A DNA stretch of 64,000 bases, from contig JADFDJ010000006.1 of assembly GCA_018262895.1 (NCBI GenBank), positions 62,001-126,000 on the forward strand, in the 5' to 3' direction. This stretch comes from Methanomassiliicoccus sp. (GTDB lineage: Archaea > Thermoplasmatota > Thermoplasmata > Methanomassiliicoccales > Methanomassiliicoccaceae). A program made the translations under genes and the position numbers. Position 1 is the first letter of the stretch. Every line of letters begins with the position of its first letter. Below are positions 32,978-40,489 of this stretch, piece after piece. The notes beneath the pieces are model-generated. The model had not been told where the DNA came from, did not search any database, and worked only from the letters and a program-made list of their open reading frames with translations.

Positions 32978-34042
32978 TCAAGGAATCGGGCTATATATTC
33001 CTTCTGCCTTGAGAAGTCTGCTAGCTAAGAACACGGTGAGGTCCTGGACGTTCAGGAGACCGGTCCTGCCGAGATTGATGACGCAGAATGGACAGGGTGC
33101 CAGCAGCAGCTCCGCCCCCGCTTCCACCGCGGCCTGGACCTTCCTGGCGGCCATGCGCTCGGCGACATCTGGCCGAGCTGATGCTACACCGCCGCCCCCT
33201 CCGCAGCAATCGTCCTCGAGGCCCGTGCTGACCACGTCTACCCCAGGGACCATGTCCAATAGGTCCCGGGCCATCTCCAGTGTGTGGGGGCCCACCACCC
33301 GTGCAAGGTGGCAGGGGCTGTGAAGCGCCACCTTTATCGGAGGAGAGCCGTGATCGAAGCTGCTGCGGCGCAGGCGTCCGCTGCCGTGGATGTGCTCGAT
33401 GATGTGCTGTGGGTCCAGGCCGTAGCGTTTCCGGAGCTGGACGGTGCACCCGGGGCAGGAGGTCACGACTGTATCGAAGCCCCGGAAAAGGGCCTTGTTA
33501 TGGGCCTCCAACCTCGCCAGCCGTTGCTCGTCCCCGATCTTCTCCAGCGGTGAGCCGCAGCAGGCCCACCCCTGGGGTGCGAAAGGCCTACCTCCCACCG
33601 CCCTTATCAGCGATAGGGAGCTCGTTATGCCCTCGGGATAGCGTCCGTGGCCGATGCATCCGGGGAAGAACAGCACGTCCCCCGTTGACGGTAACTCGGT
33701 CACAGGGCCAGAGGGCAGGACCGTCCGCAGCGTCCCGTCTATGTTGGCCAGCATGTTCTCCTGTCGCTCCGGGCGAGGTTTTTCTCGGTACAGCAGGCGC
33801 CGCACCTGTACAAGGGCCTCAGGAAGGGGGAGCGCCGAGGGGCAGGCCGCTGTGCAACGGGCGCAGGTGGTGCACAGCTCCAGCGGCGATCGCAGGGCCG
33901 ACAGCTCCTCGTTGAAACGTGGGCCCTCAACGGCCAGGCGGCGGGGGCCGGGGAACCTGTCCTGCCCCTCCTGCAGCAGCACGGGGCATTCCCTCACGCA
34001 CGCCCCGCACTTTATGCACCCGTCCATGGTGCGGGAGGTCAT
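32978..34042 (-). CDS. glpC: Anaerobic glycerol-3-phosphate dehydrogenase subunit C (iron-sulfur, CCG domains)
   Basis: A 354-residue protein with two [4Fe-4S] motifs (CIKCGACVRECP and CTTCARCTAACP) and two CCG domains (WACCGSPLEKIG with FFPGCIGHG and SCPGCT; DDCCGGGGG with PCHLAR and PCPFC), as in GlpC and HdrB/HdrD. It receives electrons from GlpAB and passes them to a membrane or soluble carrier. The ATG overlaps the glpB stop (ATGA). In a methanogen without menaquinone the acceptor may be an Hdr-like or methanophenazine-like system, which is inference. Confidence 0.88.
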   Translation of the reverse strand: MTSRTMDGCIKCGACVRECPVLLQEGQDRFPGPRRLAVEGPRFNEELSALRSPLELCTTCARCTAACPSALPLPEALVQVRRLLYREKPRPERQENMLANIDGTLRTVLPSGPVTELPSTGDVLFFPGCIGHGRYPEGITSSLSLIRAVGGRPFAPQGWACCGSPLEKIGDEQRLARLEAHNKALFRGFDTVVTSCPGCTVQLRKRYGLDPQHIIEHIHGSGRLRRSSFDHGSPPIKVALHSPCHLARVVGPHTLEMARDLLDMVPGVDVVSTGLEDDCCGGGGGVASARPDVAERMAARKVQAAVEAGAELLLAPCPFCVINLGRTGLLNVQDLTVFLASRLLKAEGIYSPIP

Positions 34043-35169
34043 AGATACCCCCTCACCATCTCGGCTATCGTCAGGGCTGACGAGGCCACATGTCCCAGCC
34101 CCCTGCCCAGCGGATAGGACAGGCCGGGGCAGGCGGAGCCGGCGACCCAGACGTTCTGCATGACGGACCCGTCCTTCCGGACGGCCCTTCCCTCACGGTT
34201 GCGGATGCCCACTGAGAGCGCTGTGGTCAGGGCGGGCGACCTCAGCGATCCGGTCGAACATGTGTCGGTGGCGAGACCGAAGACGGGATCGTACGGTCCA
34301 TCGCAGCCTACCTGAAGCCCGCCTGACACGATGTTGCCGGTGGCCAGGACCAAGGCTCCGAACCTTATGGTGCCCTCACGTAATCCTGACATTATCCTGA
34401 CCTCCCGCAGCTCATGTCCCTGGGCCAGCGATCCGATCACCTGCCGGTCCCCCAATAGACGGCAGCCGGAGTCGAGGGCACCACGCTCCAGGCACGCCTG
34501 CAGCCTTCTCCCGGGATTGGACAGGGGGGTGGCCGCCTCCCTGATGAAGCGGCCTGAGGACCTCTCCAAGATCGAGAGCGCCAGGTCGTGGCGCGGACCT
34601 AGGAACAGAGGCGGGATTATCACCATTTCCTCGTCCATCTCCGAGATGGCCTCCGCCAGTTCCTCCACCGCCACCCTGGACTCCCTGGTGATGGTAGGAC
34701 CCCCGCCGGCATCGATGGAGGAGGGTAGGCCCAGGTCGGCCCAGTAGGGACGGCACTCCCCGATGGAGTCGCACCTGCCGGCCATGCGGCACAGGAGGTC
34801 TGGGTCAAGGTCGGCGTTCCCCTTGAGGCCGAGCACGGCCGTCCTCTCGGGACCAGTGCAGAGCCAATCGTGCGGGGACGACAGGTCCTGCCGCACGACG
34901 GAGCCTAGGCTCGTGATGCCCTCCCCTTTTCCTGGATGCGACCCGAACAGGCCATAGGCCGCTCCCAGCCCCCTCAGAAGCTGGGTCACCTCCTTCCTTC
35001 GGGACACTCCGGACAGGGAGGTTCGGGAGGTGGAAAGGGAGGTGCTGGTGGTGCCTCGGGAGACCATGCACACATCGTACCCGCGCTTCGCCAGGAGGGT
35101 GGAGGCAAGGCAGCCTGCGGCCCCGTTGCCCACCACCAACACGTCGCAGCTGGTCTCCGGCAGGTCCAC
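34039..35169 (-). CDS. glpB: Anaerobic glycerol-3-phosphate dehydrogenase subunit B
   Basis: A flavoprotein of about 376 residues. The dinucleotide-binding motif is VLVVGNGAAGCLAS near the N-terminus, and the C-terminal FAD contact is NVWVAGSACPGLSYPLGRGLG. GTG 35169 (VDLPETSCDVLVVG) is preferred because GGGAGGGG lies just ahead of it; ATG 35199 is in frame and would overlap glpA by 29 bases. GlpB couples the GlpA catalytic subunit to GlpC. The order glpA-glpB-glpC is that of the bacterial operon. Confidence 0.85.
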   Translation of the reverse strand: MDLPETSCDVLVVGNGAAGCLASTLLAKRGYDVCMVSRGTTSTSLSTSRTSLSGVSRRKEVTQLLRGLGAAYGLFGSHPGKGEGITSLGSVVRQDLSSPHDWLCTGPERTAVLGLKGNADLDPDLLCRMAGRCDSIGECRPYWADLGLPSSIDAGGGPTITRESRVAVEELAEAISEMDEEMVIIPPLFLGPRHDLALSILERSSGRFIREAATPLSNPGRRLQACLERGALDSGCRLLGDRQVIGSLAQGHELREVRIMSGLREGTIRFGALVLATGNIVSGGLQVGCDGPYDPVFGLATDTCSTGSLRSPALTTALSVGIRNREGRAVRKDGSVMQNVWVAGSACPGLSYPLGRGLGHVASSALTIAEMVRGYL

Positions 35170-35170
35170 C

Positions 35171-36727
35171 CTACCCCTCCCTGGTGTGGTCGATGCCATG
35201 TACCTTGAACAGGTGGGCCTTGAACGCCTCCTGACGGAGCTGCTCGCCTCTTAGCACGGGGGAGATGCCCTTCCACCTCTCCGCAAGGAAGCGCTCTATC
35301 TCCCTTCTCGGTTCACCTGCGTCGAGAGCGGACGCCATGCGGAAGACGCACAGGCCTGCCTGGCAGTAGCCCATCCCCGCTCGGGTGCGGCGCATGAGGT
35401 CCGACAATGATATCACATCGGGGGAGGCCGCGAAGTGCTCCAGCTCGCCCACGGAGACAGACTCGCAGGAGCATGCCTCCTCCCGCCCCAGAGGTGAGCC
35501 GATGCACTCGGCCAGGATAGTGCCCGTAAAAGCGCCGTACTTCCGCCTCATGACCTCCTCCTGGAAGCTCCCTCCCCCGATCACTGGTGGTGAAATCTCC
35601 TCCAGCATGGTCCTGCAGGCGCCGGACCGGCCCAGCCTGCGCATCACCGCGTCAGAGGCTTTCTCGGCCATCAGGCGGCATGTGGTCAGCTTCCCGCCGG
35701 CCACGCTGAGGAGGTTCTCCACGCCCCCCTCGGAGTGATCGATCACGGTGAAGGCCCGGGATGCCTGACGGCCACGCCCGTTCCCGTTCAGGAGGGGGCG
35801 CACTCCCGCGTATGACCGTATGGTCCGCGCAGTGGACAGCCCCGGCAGGACCTCGGTTGCCGCTCGCAATAAGCCCTCCACCTCCGTGGCCGTGGCCCGC
35901 ACGTCCTCCAGGGTGCCGGGTCCAGACGTCGTACCAAGGATCGTGGAGGACCGATGGGGGACGAGGATGTCACCGTCCGCGGGCGGCCGCAGGCGGTTCA
36001 CCAGGCCATTGACCAACCGTCCATTGAAGACCACCATGCTTCCCTTGTCCAGCTGCATGTCGATCCTCTGCCCCGCCATGGCCGCCACCCTGCCGCACCA
36101 TGCCCCCGAGGCGTTGACGACGACCTCCGGCCGCACTGTTCTCCTGCGTTCGCCCCTGCCCAGCACCGCGCGGGCGATGCGGCCTTCCTTCACATGCAGG
36201 GATGTCACCGGGGTATGGGTGAGCACCGTGGCCCCGGCCTCGCGGGCGCTCTCCGCCATCCCCCACACCAGGAAGAAGGGGTCCACCGATGCATCCGGAA
36301 CCCTAACCGCCGCGGCGATATCACTGGAGATGTTCGGCTCCGAGCGCAGGGCCTCGCATATGCTGATCTCCTCCGCCCTCACTCCTGAGCCGCGGCACCC
36401 GTCCAGGAAACGGTCCAGGTAGGCATGGTCGTCCCTGGGAAGGGAGACGAACAGCCCTCCTGTGTCCTCGATGCAGAACCCAGCGATGCGCTTGAGCACC
36501 TCCCCCTCGGTGGCGCACTCCCTGGCCGCTTCCGGGTCGGTCACGGCATAGCGGGCTCCGGAGTGCAGCATCCCGTGGTTCCCTCCCGAGGCTCCCGAGG
36601 AGAGGTCCCCCGCCTCCGCCAGAAGAACTTCCACGCCTCGCATGGCCAGATCCCTGGCGATCCCTGTTCCGGTGGCTCCCCCGCCGACGATCAGGACCTC
36701 GGGCATATACCGCTCGGAGCTGCTCAT
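35171..36727 (-). CDS. glpA: Anaerobic glycerol-3-phosphate dehydrogenase subunit A
   Basis: FAD enzyme that oxidises sn-glycerol-3-phosphate to dihydroxyacetone phosphate, 518 residues. The FAD motif is VLIVGGGATGTGIARDLAMRG, followed by DLSSGASGGNHGMLHSGARYA as in GlpA/GlpD. The C-terminal part has the BFD-like [2Fe-2S] cysteines (CSCESVSVGEL and MGYCQAGLC), characteristic of anaerobic GlpA. Archaeal lipids use glycerol-1-phosphate, so this enzyme probably serves catabolism of imported glycerol or G3P. No glpK or glpF is in the window. Confidence 0.9.
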   Translation of the reverse strand: MSSSERYMPEVLIVGGGATGTGIARDLAMRGVEVLLAEAGDLSSGASGGNHGMLHSGARYAVTDPEAARECATEGEVLKRIAGFCIEDTGGLFVSLPRDDHAYLDRFLDGCRGSGVRAEEISICEALRSEPNISSDIAAAVRVPDASVDPFFLVWGMAESAREAGATVLTHTPVTSLHVKEGRIARAVLGRGERRRTVRPEVVVNASGAWCGRVAAMAGQRIDMQLDKGSMVVFNGRLVNGLVNRLRPPADGDILVPHRSSTILGTTSGPGTLEDVRATATEVEGLLRAATEVLPGLSTARTIRSYAGVRPLLNGNGRGRQASRAFTVIDHSEGGVENLLSVAGGKLTTCRLMAEKASDAVMRRLGRSGACRTMLEEISPPVIGGGSFQEEVMRRKYGAFTGTILAECIGSPLGREEACSCESVSVGELEHFAASPDVISLSDLMRRTRAGMGYCQAGLCVFRMASALDAGEPRREIERFLAERWKGISPVLRGEQLRQEAFKAHLFKVHGIDHTREG

Positions 36728-36786
36728 CCCTGACCGTGAGCGGGTACGTGCCTTATATCGTTTTCAGCCGGGCCGTCTCCTGGCAG

Positions 36787-37131
36787 CTAACCATCGGGCA
36801 CCATCTCCTCCTTCCGGAGCTCCGCAGTTTCCTTGGACAGCAGGAAGGTCAGCACCGAACGGATCAAAACTTTGCCGCCGAGCCTCAGGACCTCGTCGAG
36901 GGTGGGAACGGAGAGGGTGGTGATTATGTCCGATGCGATGAAGAAGTCCAGGCCCAGGACGATCAGCTGTGCGAACTCCCCTCGTATCCGGGCGCAGGTC
37001 ATCCCCTTGCCCCTGGGGAAAGGCCTCGTCAGCAGCTGCCAGACGGCCTTGATACCGCCTTAGGCGATGATAATTACTCCGAAGTAGGATAGAAGAAAGG
37101 CGATGGCGCGTATCACGTCGGAAATTTCCAC
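36787..37131 (-). pseudogene. DUF1622 membrane protein interrupted by an in-frame TAA
   Basis: Reading from GTG 37131 gives VEISDVIRAIAFLLSYFGVI and then IIA, a TAA stop at 37062-37060, and GGIKAVWQLLTRPFPRGKG. The frame stays open to 36787 (RGEFAQLIVLGLDFFIASDI, KVLIRSVLTFLL), which is the DUF1622 layout of two or three helices. A Tyr codon is expected where TAA stands (IIAYGG). One base change would restore a 114-residue protein. The remaining open part could restart at ATG 37002 but would lack the first helix. It is either a recent pseudogene or a sequencing error. Confidence 0.75.
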
Positions 37132-37178
37132 TCATCTGGAACGGAACGTCAGTGAGATAATGGTATCGAAAAGATGAG

Positions 37179-37253
37179 TAGCGGGGGGTCGATTTGAACG
37201 ACCGGTCTCCGGGTTATGAGCCCGACGGGATGTCCTGGCTACCCCACCCCGCT
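37179..37253 (-). tRNA. Initiator tRNA-Met (CAT)
   Basis: A 75-base cloverleaf on the minus strand. The acceptor arms are AGCGGGG and CCCCGCT with discriminator A. The anticodon loop CTCATAA carries anticodon CAT (plus-strand 37216-37218), and the T arm is GGTCG-TTCAAAT-CGACC. Three G:C pairs in the anticodon stem (GGG/CCC) and the A1-U72 pair mark it as the archaeal initiator. No intron, and CCA is not encoded (CTC follows). Confidence 0.95.
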
Positions 37254-37280
37254 ATGTAGCCCCCACTATTGCGATGCCCC

Positions 37281-37290
37281 TTATAAATCT
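37281..37290 (-). promoter_or_regulatory. TATA box of the initiator tRNA gene
   Basis: AGATTTATAA on the minus strand lies about 28 bases upstream of the tRNA 5' end, the standard archaeal TATA position. Confidence 0.7.
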
Positions 37291-37325
37291 TTGTGAGAGG
37301 CATCTCAACACGAGGGCCTGAGTCC

Positions 37326-37658
37326 TCAGAACAGCTTGCGGAGGCGGAGGATGTCCTCGATGTCCCCCTTGACACGTACCTTACGCAGGGCGAAGGCCTT
37401 CATGGGTTTAACCTTCCCCTCGATTATTCCAGCAATGGTCTCGGGGTCGGATATCAGGGTGATGTCAGGGTTCTCCATGCTCCCCTCCCTGAAGTCGTTG
37501 ATCTTTTGATCGTGCATGTGGAAGCTGTACTTCTCGCTCTCCAGATCTATCAGCACCCGCTTGTCCATGCCCTCGATCTCCTTGCGGAGCTTCTCGTCCT
37601 TGTCCACCTTATCGTTGAACTTGCTTATGAGGTCCTGCAGCAGTGGCTCTACCGTCAT
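37326..37658 (-). CDS. SCP2 sterol-carrier-domain protein
   Basis: A 110-residue single-domain SCP2 protein, with RVLIDLESEKYSFHMHDQKI, NPDITLISDPETIAGIIEGK and KPMKAFALRKVRVKGDIEDI as core strands and helices. SCP2 domains bind lipids or acyl chains; in archaea the ligand is unknown. ATG 37658 is chosen. The gene overlaps the 3' end of the RNase HII gene by 50 bases on the same strand, so the two are cotranscribed. Confidence 0.88.
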   Translation of the reverse strand: MTVEPLLQDLISKFNDKVDKDEKLRKEIEGMDKRVLIDLESEKYSFHMHDQKINDFREGSMENPDITLISDPETIAGIIEGKVKPMKAFALRKVRVKGDIEDILRLRKLF

Positions 37659-38307
37659 CAATATCCATCCAATCCGTCAGTTTGCTTACTTTACTAATCG
37701 AGATCAGGTCCTTGGCCGTTTTCCAGGAGGCCCTTACGTGGGGCGGCAAGGAGCCCGTCTCCTTGAGCCACGTGCGTATGAACTCAATGGTCACCTCATC
37801 ATGGGCATACCCGGACCCGATGGGCCGTCCGAAGCTCTCTTGGATCTGGTCCATTATGTTGTCGCGGGCGACCTTGGCGATTATGGAGGCGGCCGAGACC
37901 ACTGGGTAGGTAAGGTCCGCCTTGTGCTCACATACCATAAGGGGCCTGCAGGTCAGGAGGTCCTGTACCCTCCTGCCGAACCGCTCTTCGACCACGTCCG
38001 CGGCATCAATGAAGACCTTATCGGGGCACAGCCTCTCGATGAGAACGGCGAAGTGCTTCACCTCCAGTAGGTTCAGGCTGTTGCTTCCCATGAACTCATC
38101 TATCTCCGCAGCGTGCACCACCACCATCTCCACCTCGGCCAGGTCTCGGATCTGGAGGTCCAGCTCCTCCCGGCGTCGACGGGTCAGGAGCTTGGAGTCG
38201 GCAACACCCAGCTCCCTCAGGGGCTGCTCGTCCCTGACCATGACCGCTGCTACGACCAGCGGCCCCATGACCGGACCGCGGCCAGCCTCGTCCACGCCGC
38301 AGATCAT
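37609..38307 (-). CDS. rnhB: Ribonuclease HII
   Basis: Removes RNA from RNA-DNA hybrids and single ribonucleotides from DNA. The 232-residue protein begins MICGVDEAGRGPVMGPLVVA, holding the catalytic DEAGRG (Asp6, Glu7). CPDKVFIDAADV and the helix HKADLTYPVVSAASIIAKVARD carry the other active-site residues. GSGYAHDEVTIEF is the usual C-terminal substrate loop. Its 3' end overlaps the SCP2 gene by 50 bases. Confidence 0.95.
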   Translation of the reverse strand: MICGVDEAGRGPVMGPLVVAAVMVRDEQPLRELGVADSKLLTRRRREELDLQIRDLAEVEMVVVHAAEIDEFMGSNSLNLLEVKHFAVLIERLCPDKVFIDAADVVEERFGRRVQDLLTCRPLMVCEHKADLTYPVVSAASIIAKVARDNIMDQIQESFGRPIGSGYAHDEVTIEFIRTWLKETGSLPPHVRASWKTAKDLISISKVSKLTDWMDIDDGRATAAGPHKQVQR

Positions 38308-38413
38308 CGGCGAACCTATTTTCTCTCCCTATTTAGAAATATCGACATAAAGGGAGATATGGAGGGCTGGATAACCTTTTCATCGTCCGCAGCCCATTGA
38401 CCGACGTGGTCAC

Positions 38414-39520
38414 ATGTCAGAGGTCTACTTCGCCGATCTGAGGGCCGTTCGGGCCAGCCAGAGCGTTCTCGTCAAGGTCCAGAAGCTGTTCCGGAAGGCC
38501 AGGCTGGGAGAGGCCTTCCGCCCCGGGGACCTTGTCGCCGTTAAGACCCACTTCGGGGAGGAGGGGAACACCTCCTACCTCCGGCCGGAGCTGGTGTCCA
38601 AGGTGGTGGATATGGTGACCAAGGGGGGAGGGAGACCGTTCCTGACCGACAGCAGCACCCTCTACAAGGGCATGCGCACCAACGCCGTGGACCACCTCCA
38701 GCTGGCGGCGCGGCACGGCTTCACCTACCCGGTGGTCAACGCCCCCGTCATCATAGCGGACGGGCTGAAGGGGACCGACTATGTGGAGGTCCCAGTGAAC
38801 CTTAGGCACTGTAAGACCGTCAAGGTGGGTTCGGTCGTCCAGGACGCTGATGCCCTCATCACGGTGTCCCACTTCAAGGGACATAGCCTGACCGGGTTCG
38901 GAGGGGCCCTGAAGAACGTGGGCATGGGGCTGGGCTCCAGAAGGGGGAAGATGGAGATGCATGCCCTCGTCCGAGCCAAGGTCGTGAAGGAGAGCTGCAG
39001 GGGCTGCGGCCAATGCATGCTCCGCTGCCCTCCCGGGGCCATACGGCTGAAGGGGAGAAAGGCCACCGTGGACCCAGAGAAGTGCATAGGCTGCGGCGAG
39101 TGTAATGTGGCCTGCCGCTACGGGGCTATCGATCTGGGCGACTGGACCAACTACATCGCCCTGCAGGAGAGGATCGTCGAGTACTGCTACGGGATTCTGA
39201 AGGGGAAGGAAGGGAAGAGCGGTTTCATCACCTTCGTTATCGACGTCTCCCCCCTGTGCGACTGCTATGAGTTCAACGACGTTCCCATAGTTCCGGACAT
39301 AGGCATCCTGGCCTCCAGGGATATTGTGGCCATCGACCAGGCCGCGGCGGACCTGGTGAATGCTGCTCCGGGAATTCAGGGGAGCATGCTGAAGGGCGAC
39401 CTCACACCAGGTTCCGACAAGCTACGGGAGATCATGGATGCGGACTGGGGCGCCCAGCTACGATATGCCGAGGAGCTGGGGCTGGGCGAGAGGAGCTACG
39501 ACCTCATCAAGGTCAGATGA
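38414..39520 (+). CDS. DUF362 protein with two [4Fe-4S] clusters
   Basis: A 368-residue protein: an N-terminal DUF362 domain (VKTHFGEEGNTSYLRPELV, SHFKGHSLTGFGGALKNVGMG) followed by a ferredoxin insert with CRGCGQCMLRCP and CIGCGECNVACR (residues about 196-235). A C-terminal DUF362 continuation follows (FVIDVSPLCDCYEFNDVPIVPDIG). The family is common in anaerobic archaea and bacteria, and its reaction is not known. It may be a redox enzyme. It is divergent from rnhB. Confidence 0.87.
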   Translation: MSEVYFADLRAVRASQSVLVKVQKLFRKARLGEAFRPGDLVAVKTHFGEEGNTSYLRPELVSKVVDMVTKGGGRPFLTDSSTLYKGMRTNAVDHLQLAARHGFTYPVVNAPVIIADGLKGTDYVEVPVNLRHCKTVKVGSVVQDADALITVSHFKGHSLTGFGGALKNVGMGLGSRRGKMEMHALVRAKVVKESCRGCGQCMLRCPPGAIRLKGRKATVDPEKCIGCGECNVACRYGAIDLGDWTNYIALQERIVEYCYGILKGKEGKSGFITFVIDVSPLCDCYEFNDVPIVPDIGILASRDIVAIDQAAADLVNAAPGIQGSMLKGDLTPGSDKLREIMDADWGAQLRYAEELGLGERSYDLIKVR

Positions 39521-39557
39521 GCTGGACCTTCGACCTACGCACTATGGCTGTACCTAC

Positions 39558-39614
39558 AAAAAATATATTGACTATGAACCAATAGTCGCGCAACCCCAAT
39601 CGAAGGTGATGAAA
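39558..39614 (+). promoter_or_regulatory. Promoter and ribosome-binding site of mptA
   Basis: A TATA-like AAAAATATATTG lies at about 39559-39570, which places transcription start near 39595. GAAGGTGATG at 39602-39611 is a good Shine-Dalgarno sequence. Both point to translation starting near 39614, where the homologous frame has ATA instead of ATG. Confidence 0.55.
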
Positions 39615-39655
39615 TACCAAGCGACGTACAGAACCGCAAGCTGGAGAACGGGTTC

Positions 39656-40489
39656 ATGCTCAGCCGGGTGGGCGTCACAGGTGTCAAGAAGCCTGTGGTG
39701 GTCACCAGAGGCGGCCGATCGACCACGCTCTTCTGCACTCTGGATGTGTTCGTGGACCTTCCCTCGACCCAGAAGGGATCGCACCTGTCCCGGAACCTGG
39801 AAGCGATCAACGAGGCCGTGAGCATGAGCATGACAGAGCCCATCTCCGGTATCGAGATCGTTGCCGCCAACATCTGCCGCGCGCTGCGGGAGAAGCATGA
39901 GTATTCCACCTTCGCGGAGGTCCATCTCATTGCCGACTACTTCCTGGAGAGGCCAGGCCCCAGCGGGAAGCGGAACCTGGAGGCGTTCAAGATCATGGCC
40001 GATGCCATTAGCCGCAACGACGACGGCCTCAAGAAGATGATCGGTGTGGAGGTGGTGGGGATGACCGCCTGTCCCTGCGCTATGGAGACAGTTAGAGAGC
40101 AGTACTGCAACAACGTCACCATGGAGGGGGACCTACCGGTGATAAGCCACAACCAGAGGAACGTGGCCACCTTGATGGTGGAGGTACCGGAGGACTGCGA
40201 TGTGGAGGCGAACGACCTGATCGATGTGGTCGAGCAATCCTTCTCCTCCGCCACCTACGAGGTCCTCAAGCGGTCAGACGAGGCCAAGGTGGTCCTTCAG
40301 GCGCATCAACGGCCCAAGTTCGTCGAGGACGTGGTGCGGACCATGCTTTCCTTCCTCCTCGAAAGGTATCCTCATCTTCCGGACGGCGTGCAGGTCACGG
40401 TGCGAAGCGAGAGCGAGGAGTCCATTCACAAGCACAATGCCTTCGCGGAGCGCGTGGCCACCCTTGGCGACCTGCGCAACTCACGCTAG
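39656..40489 (+). CDS. mptA: GTP cyclohydrolase MptA
   Basis: Archaeal type IV GTP cyclohydrolase, the first step of methanopterin (and tetrahydropterin) synthesis, from the FolE2 family. The sequence has FVDLPSTQKGSHLSRNLEAI, HLIADYF, GMTACPCAMETVREQY and ISHNQRNVATLMVEVPEDCD, which include the metal-binding Cys and His. ATG 39656 gives 277 residues, but the family begins earlier: the in-frame sequence before it (PSDVQNRKLENGF) matches the usual MptA DVQ N-terminus and has no ATG, GTG or TTG. Translation may start at ATA 39614 after GGTGATG, or the start has been damaged. Confidence 0.9.
   Translation: MLSRVGVTGVKKPVVVTRGGRSTTLFCTLDVFVDLPSTQKGSHLSRNLEAINEAVSMSMTEPISGIEIVAANICRALREKHEYSTFAEVHLIADYFLERPGPSGKRNLEAFKIMADAISRNDDGLKKMIGVEVVGMTACPCAMETVREQYCNNVTMEGDLPVISHNQRNVATLMVEVPEDCDVEANDLIDVVEQSFSSATYEVLKRSDEAKVVLQAHQRPKFVEDVVRTMLSFLLERYPHLPDGVQVTVRSESEESIHKHNAFAERVATLGDLRNSR

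Noticed and set aside
36787-37131. Readthrough of the internal stop as pyrrolysine
   Set aside because: The codon is TAA, whereas pyrrolysine uses TAG.
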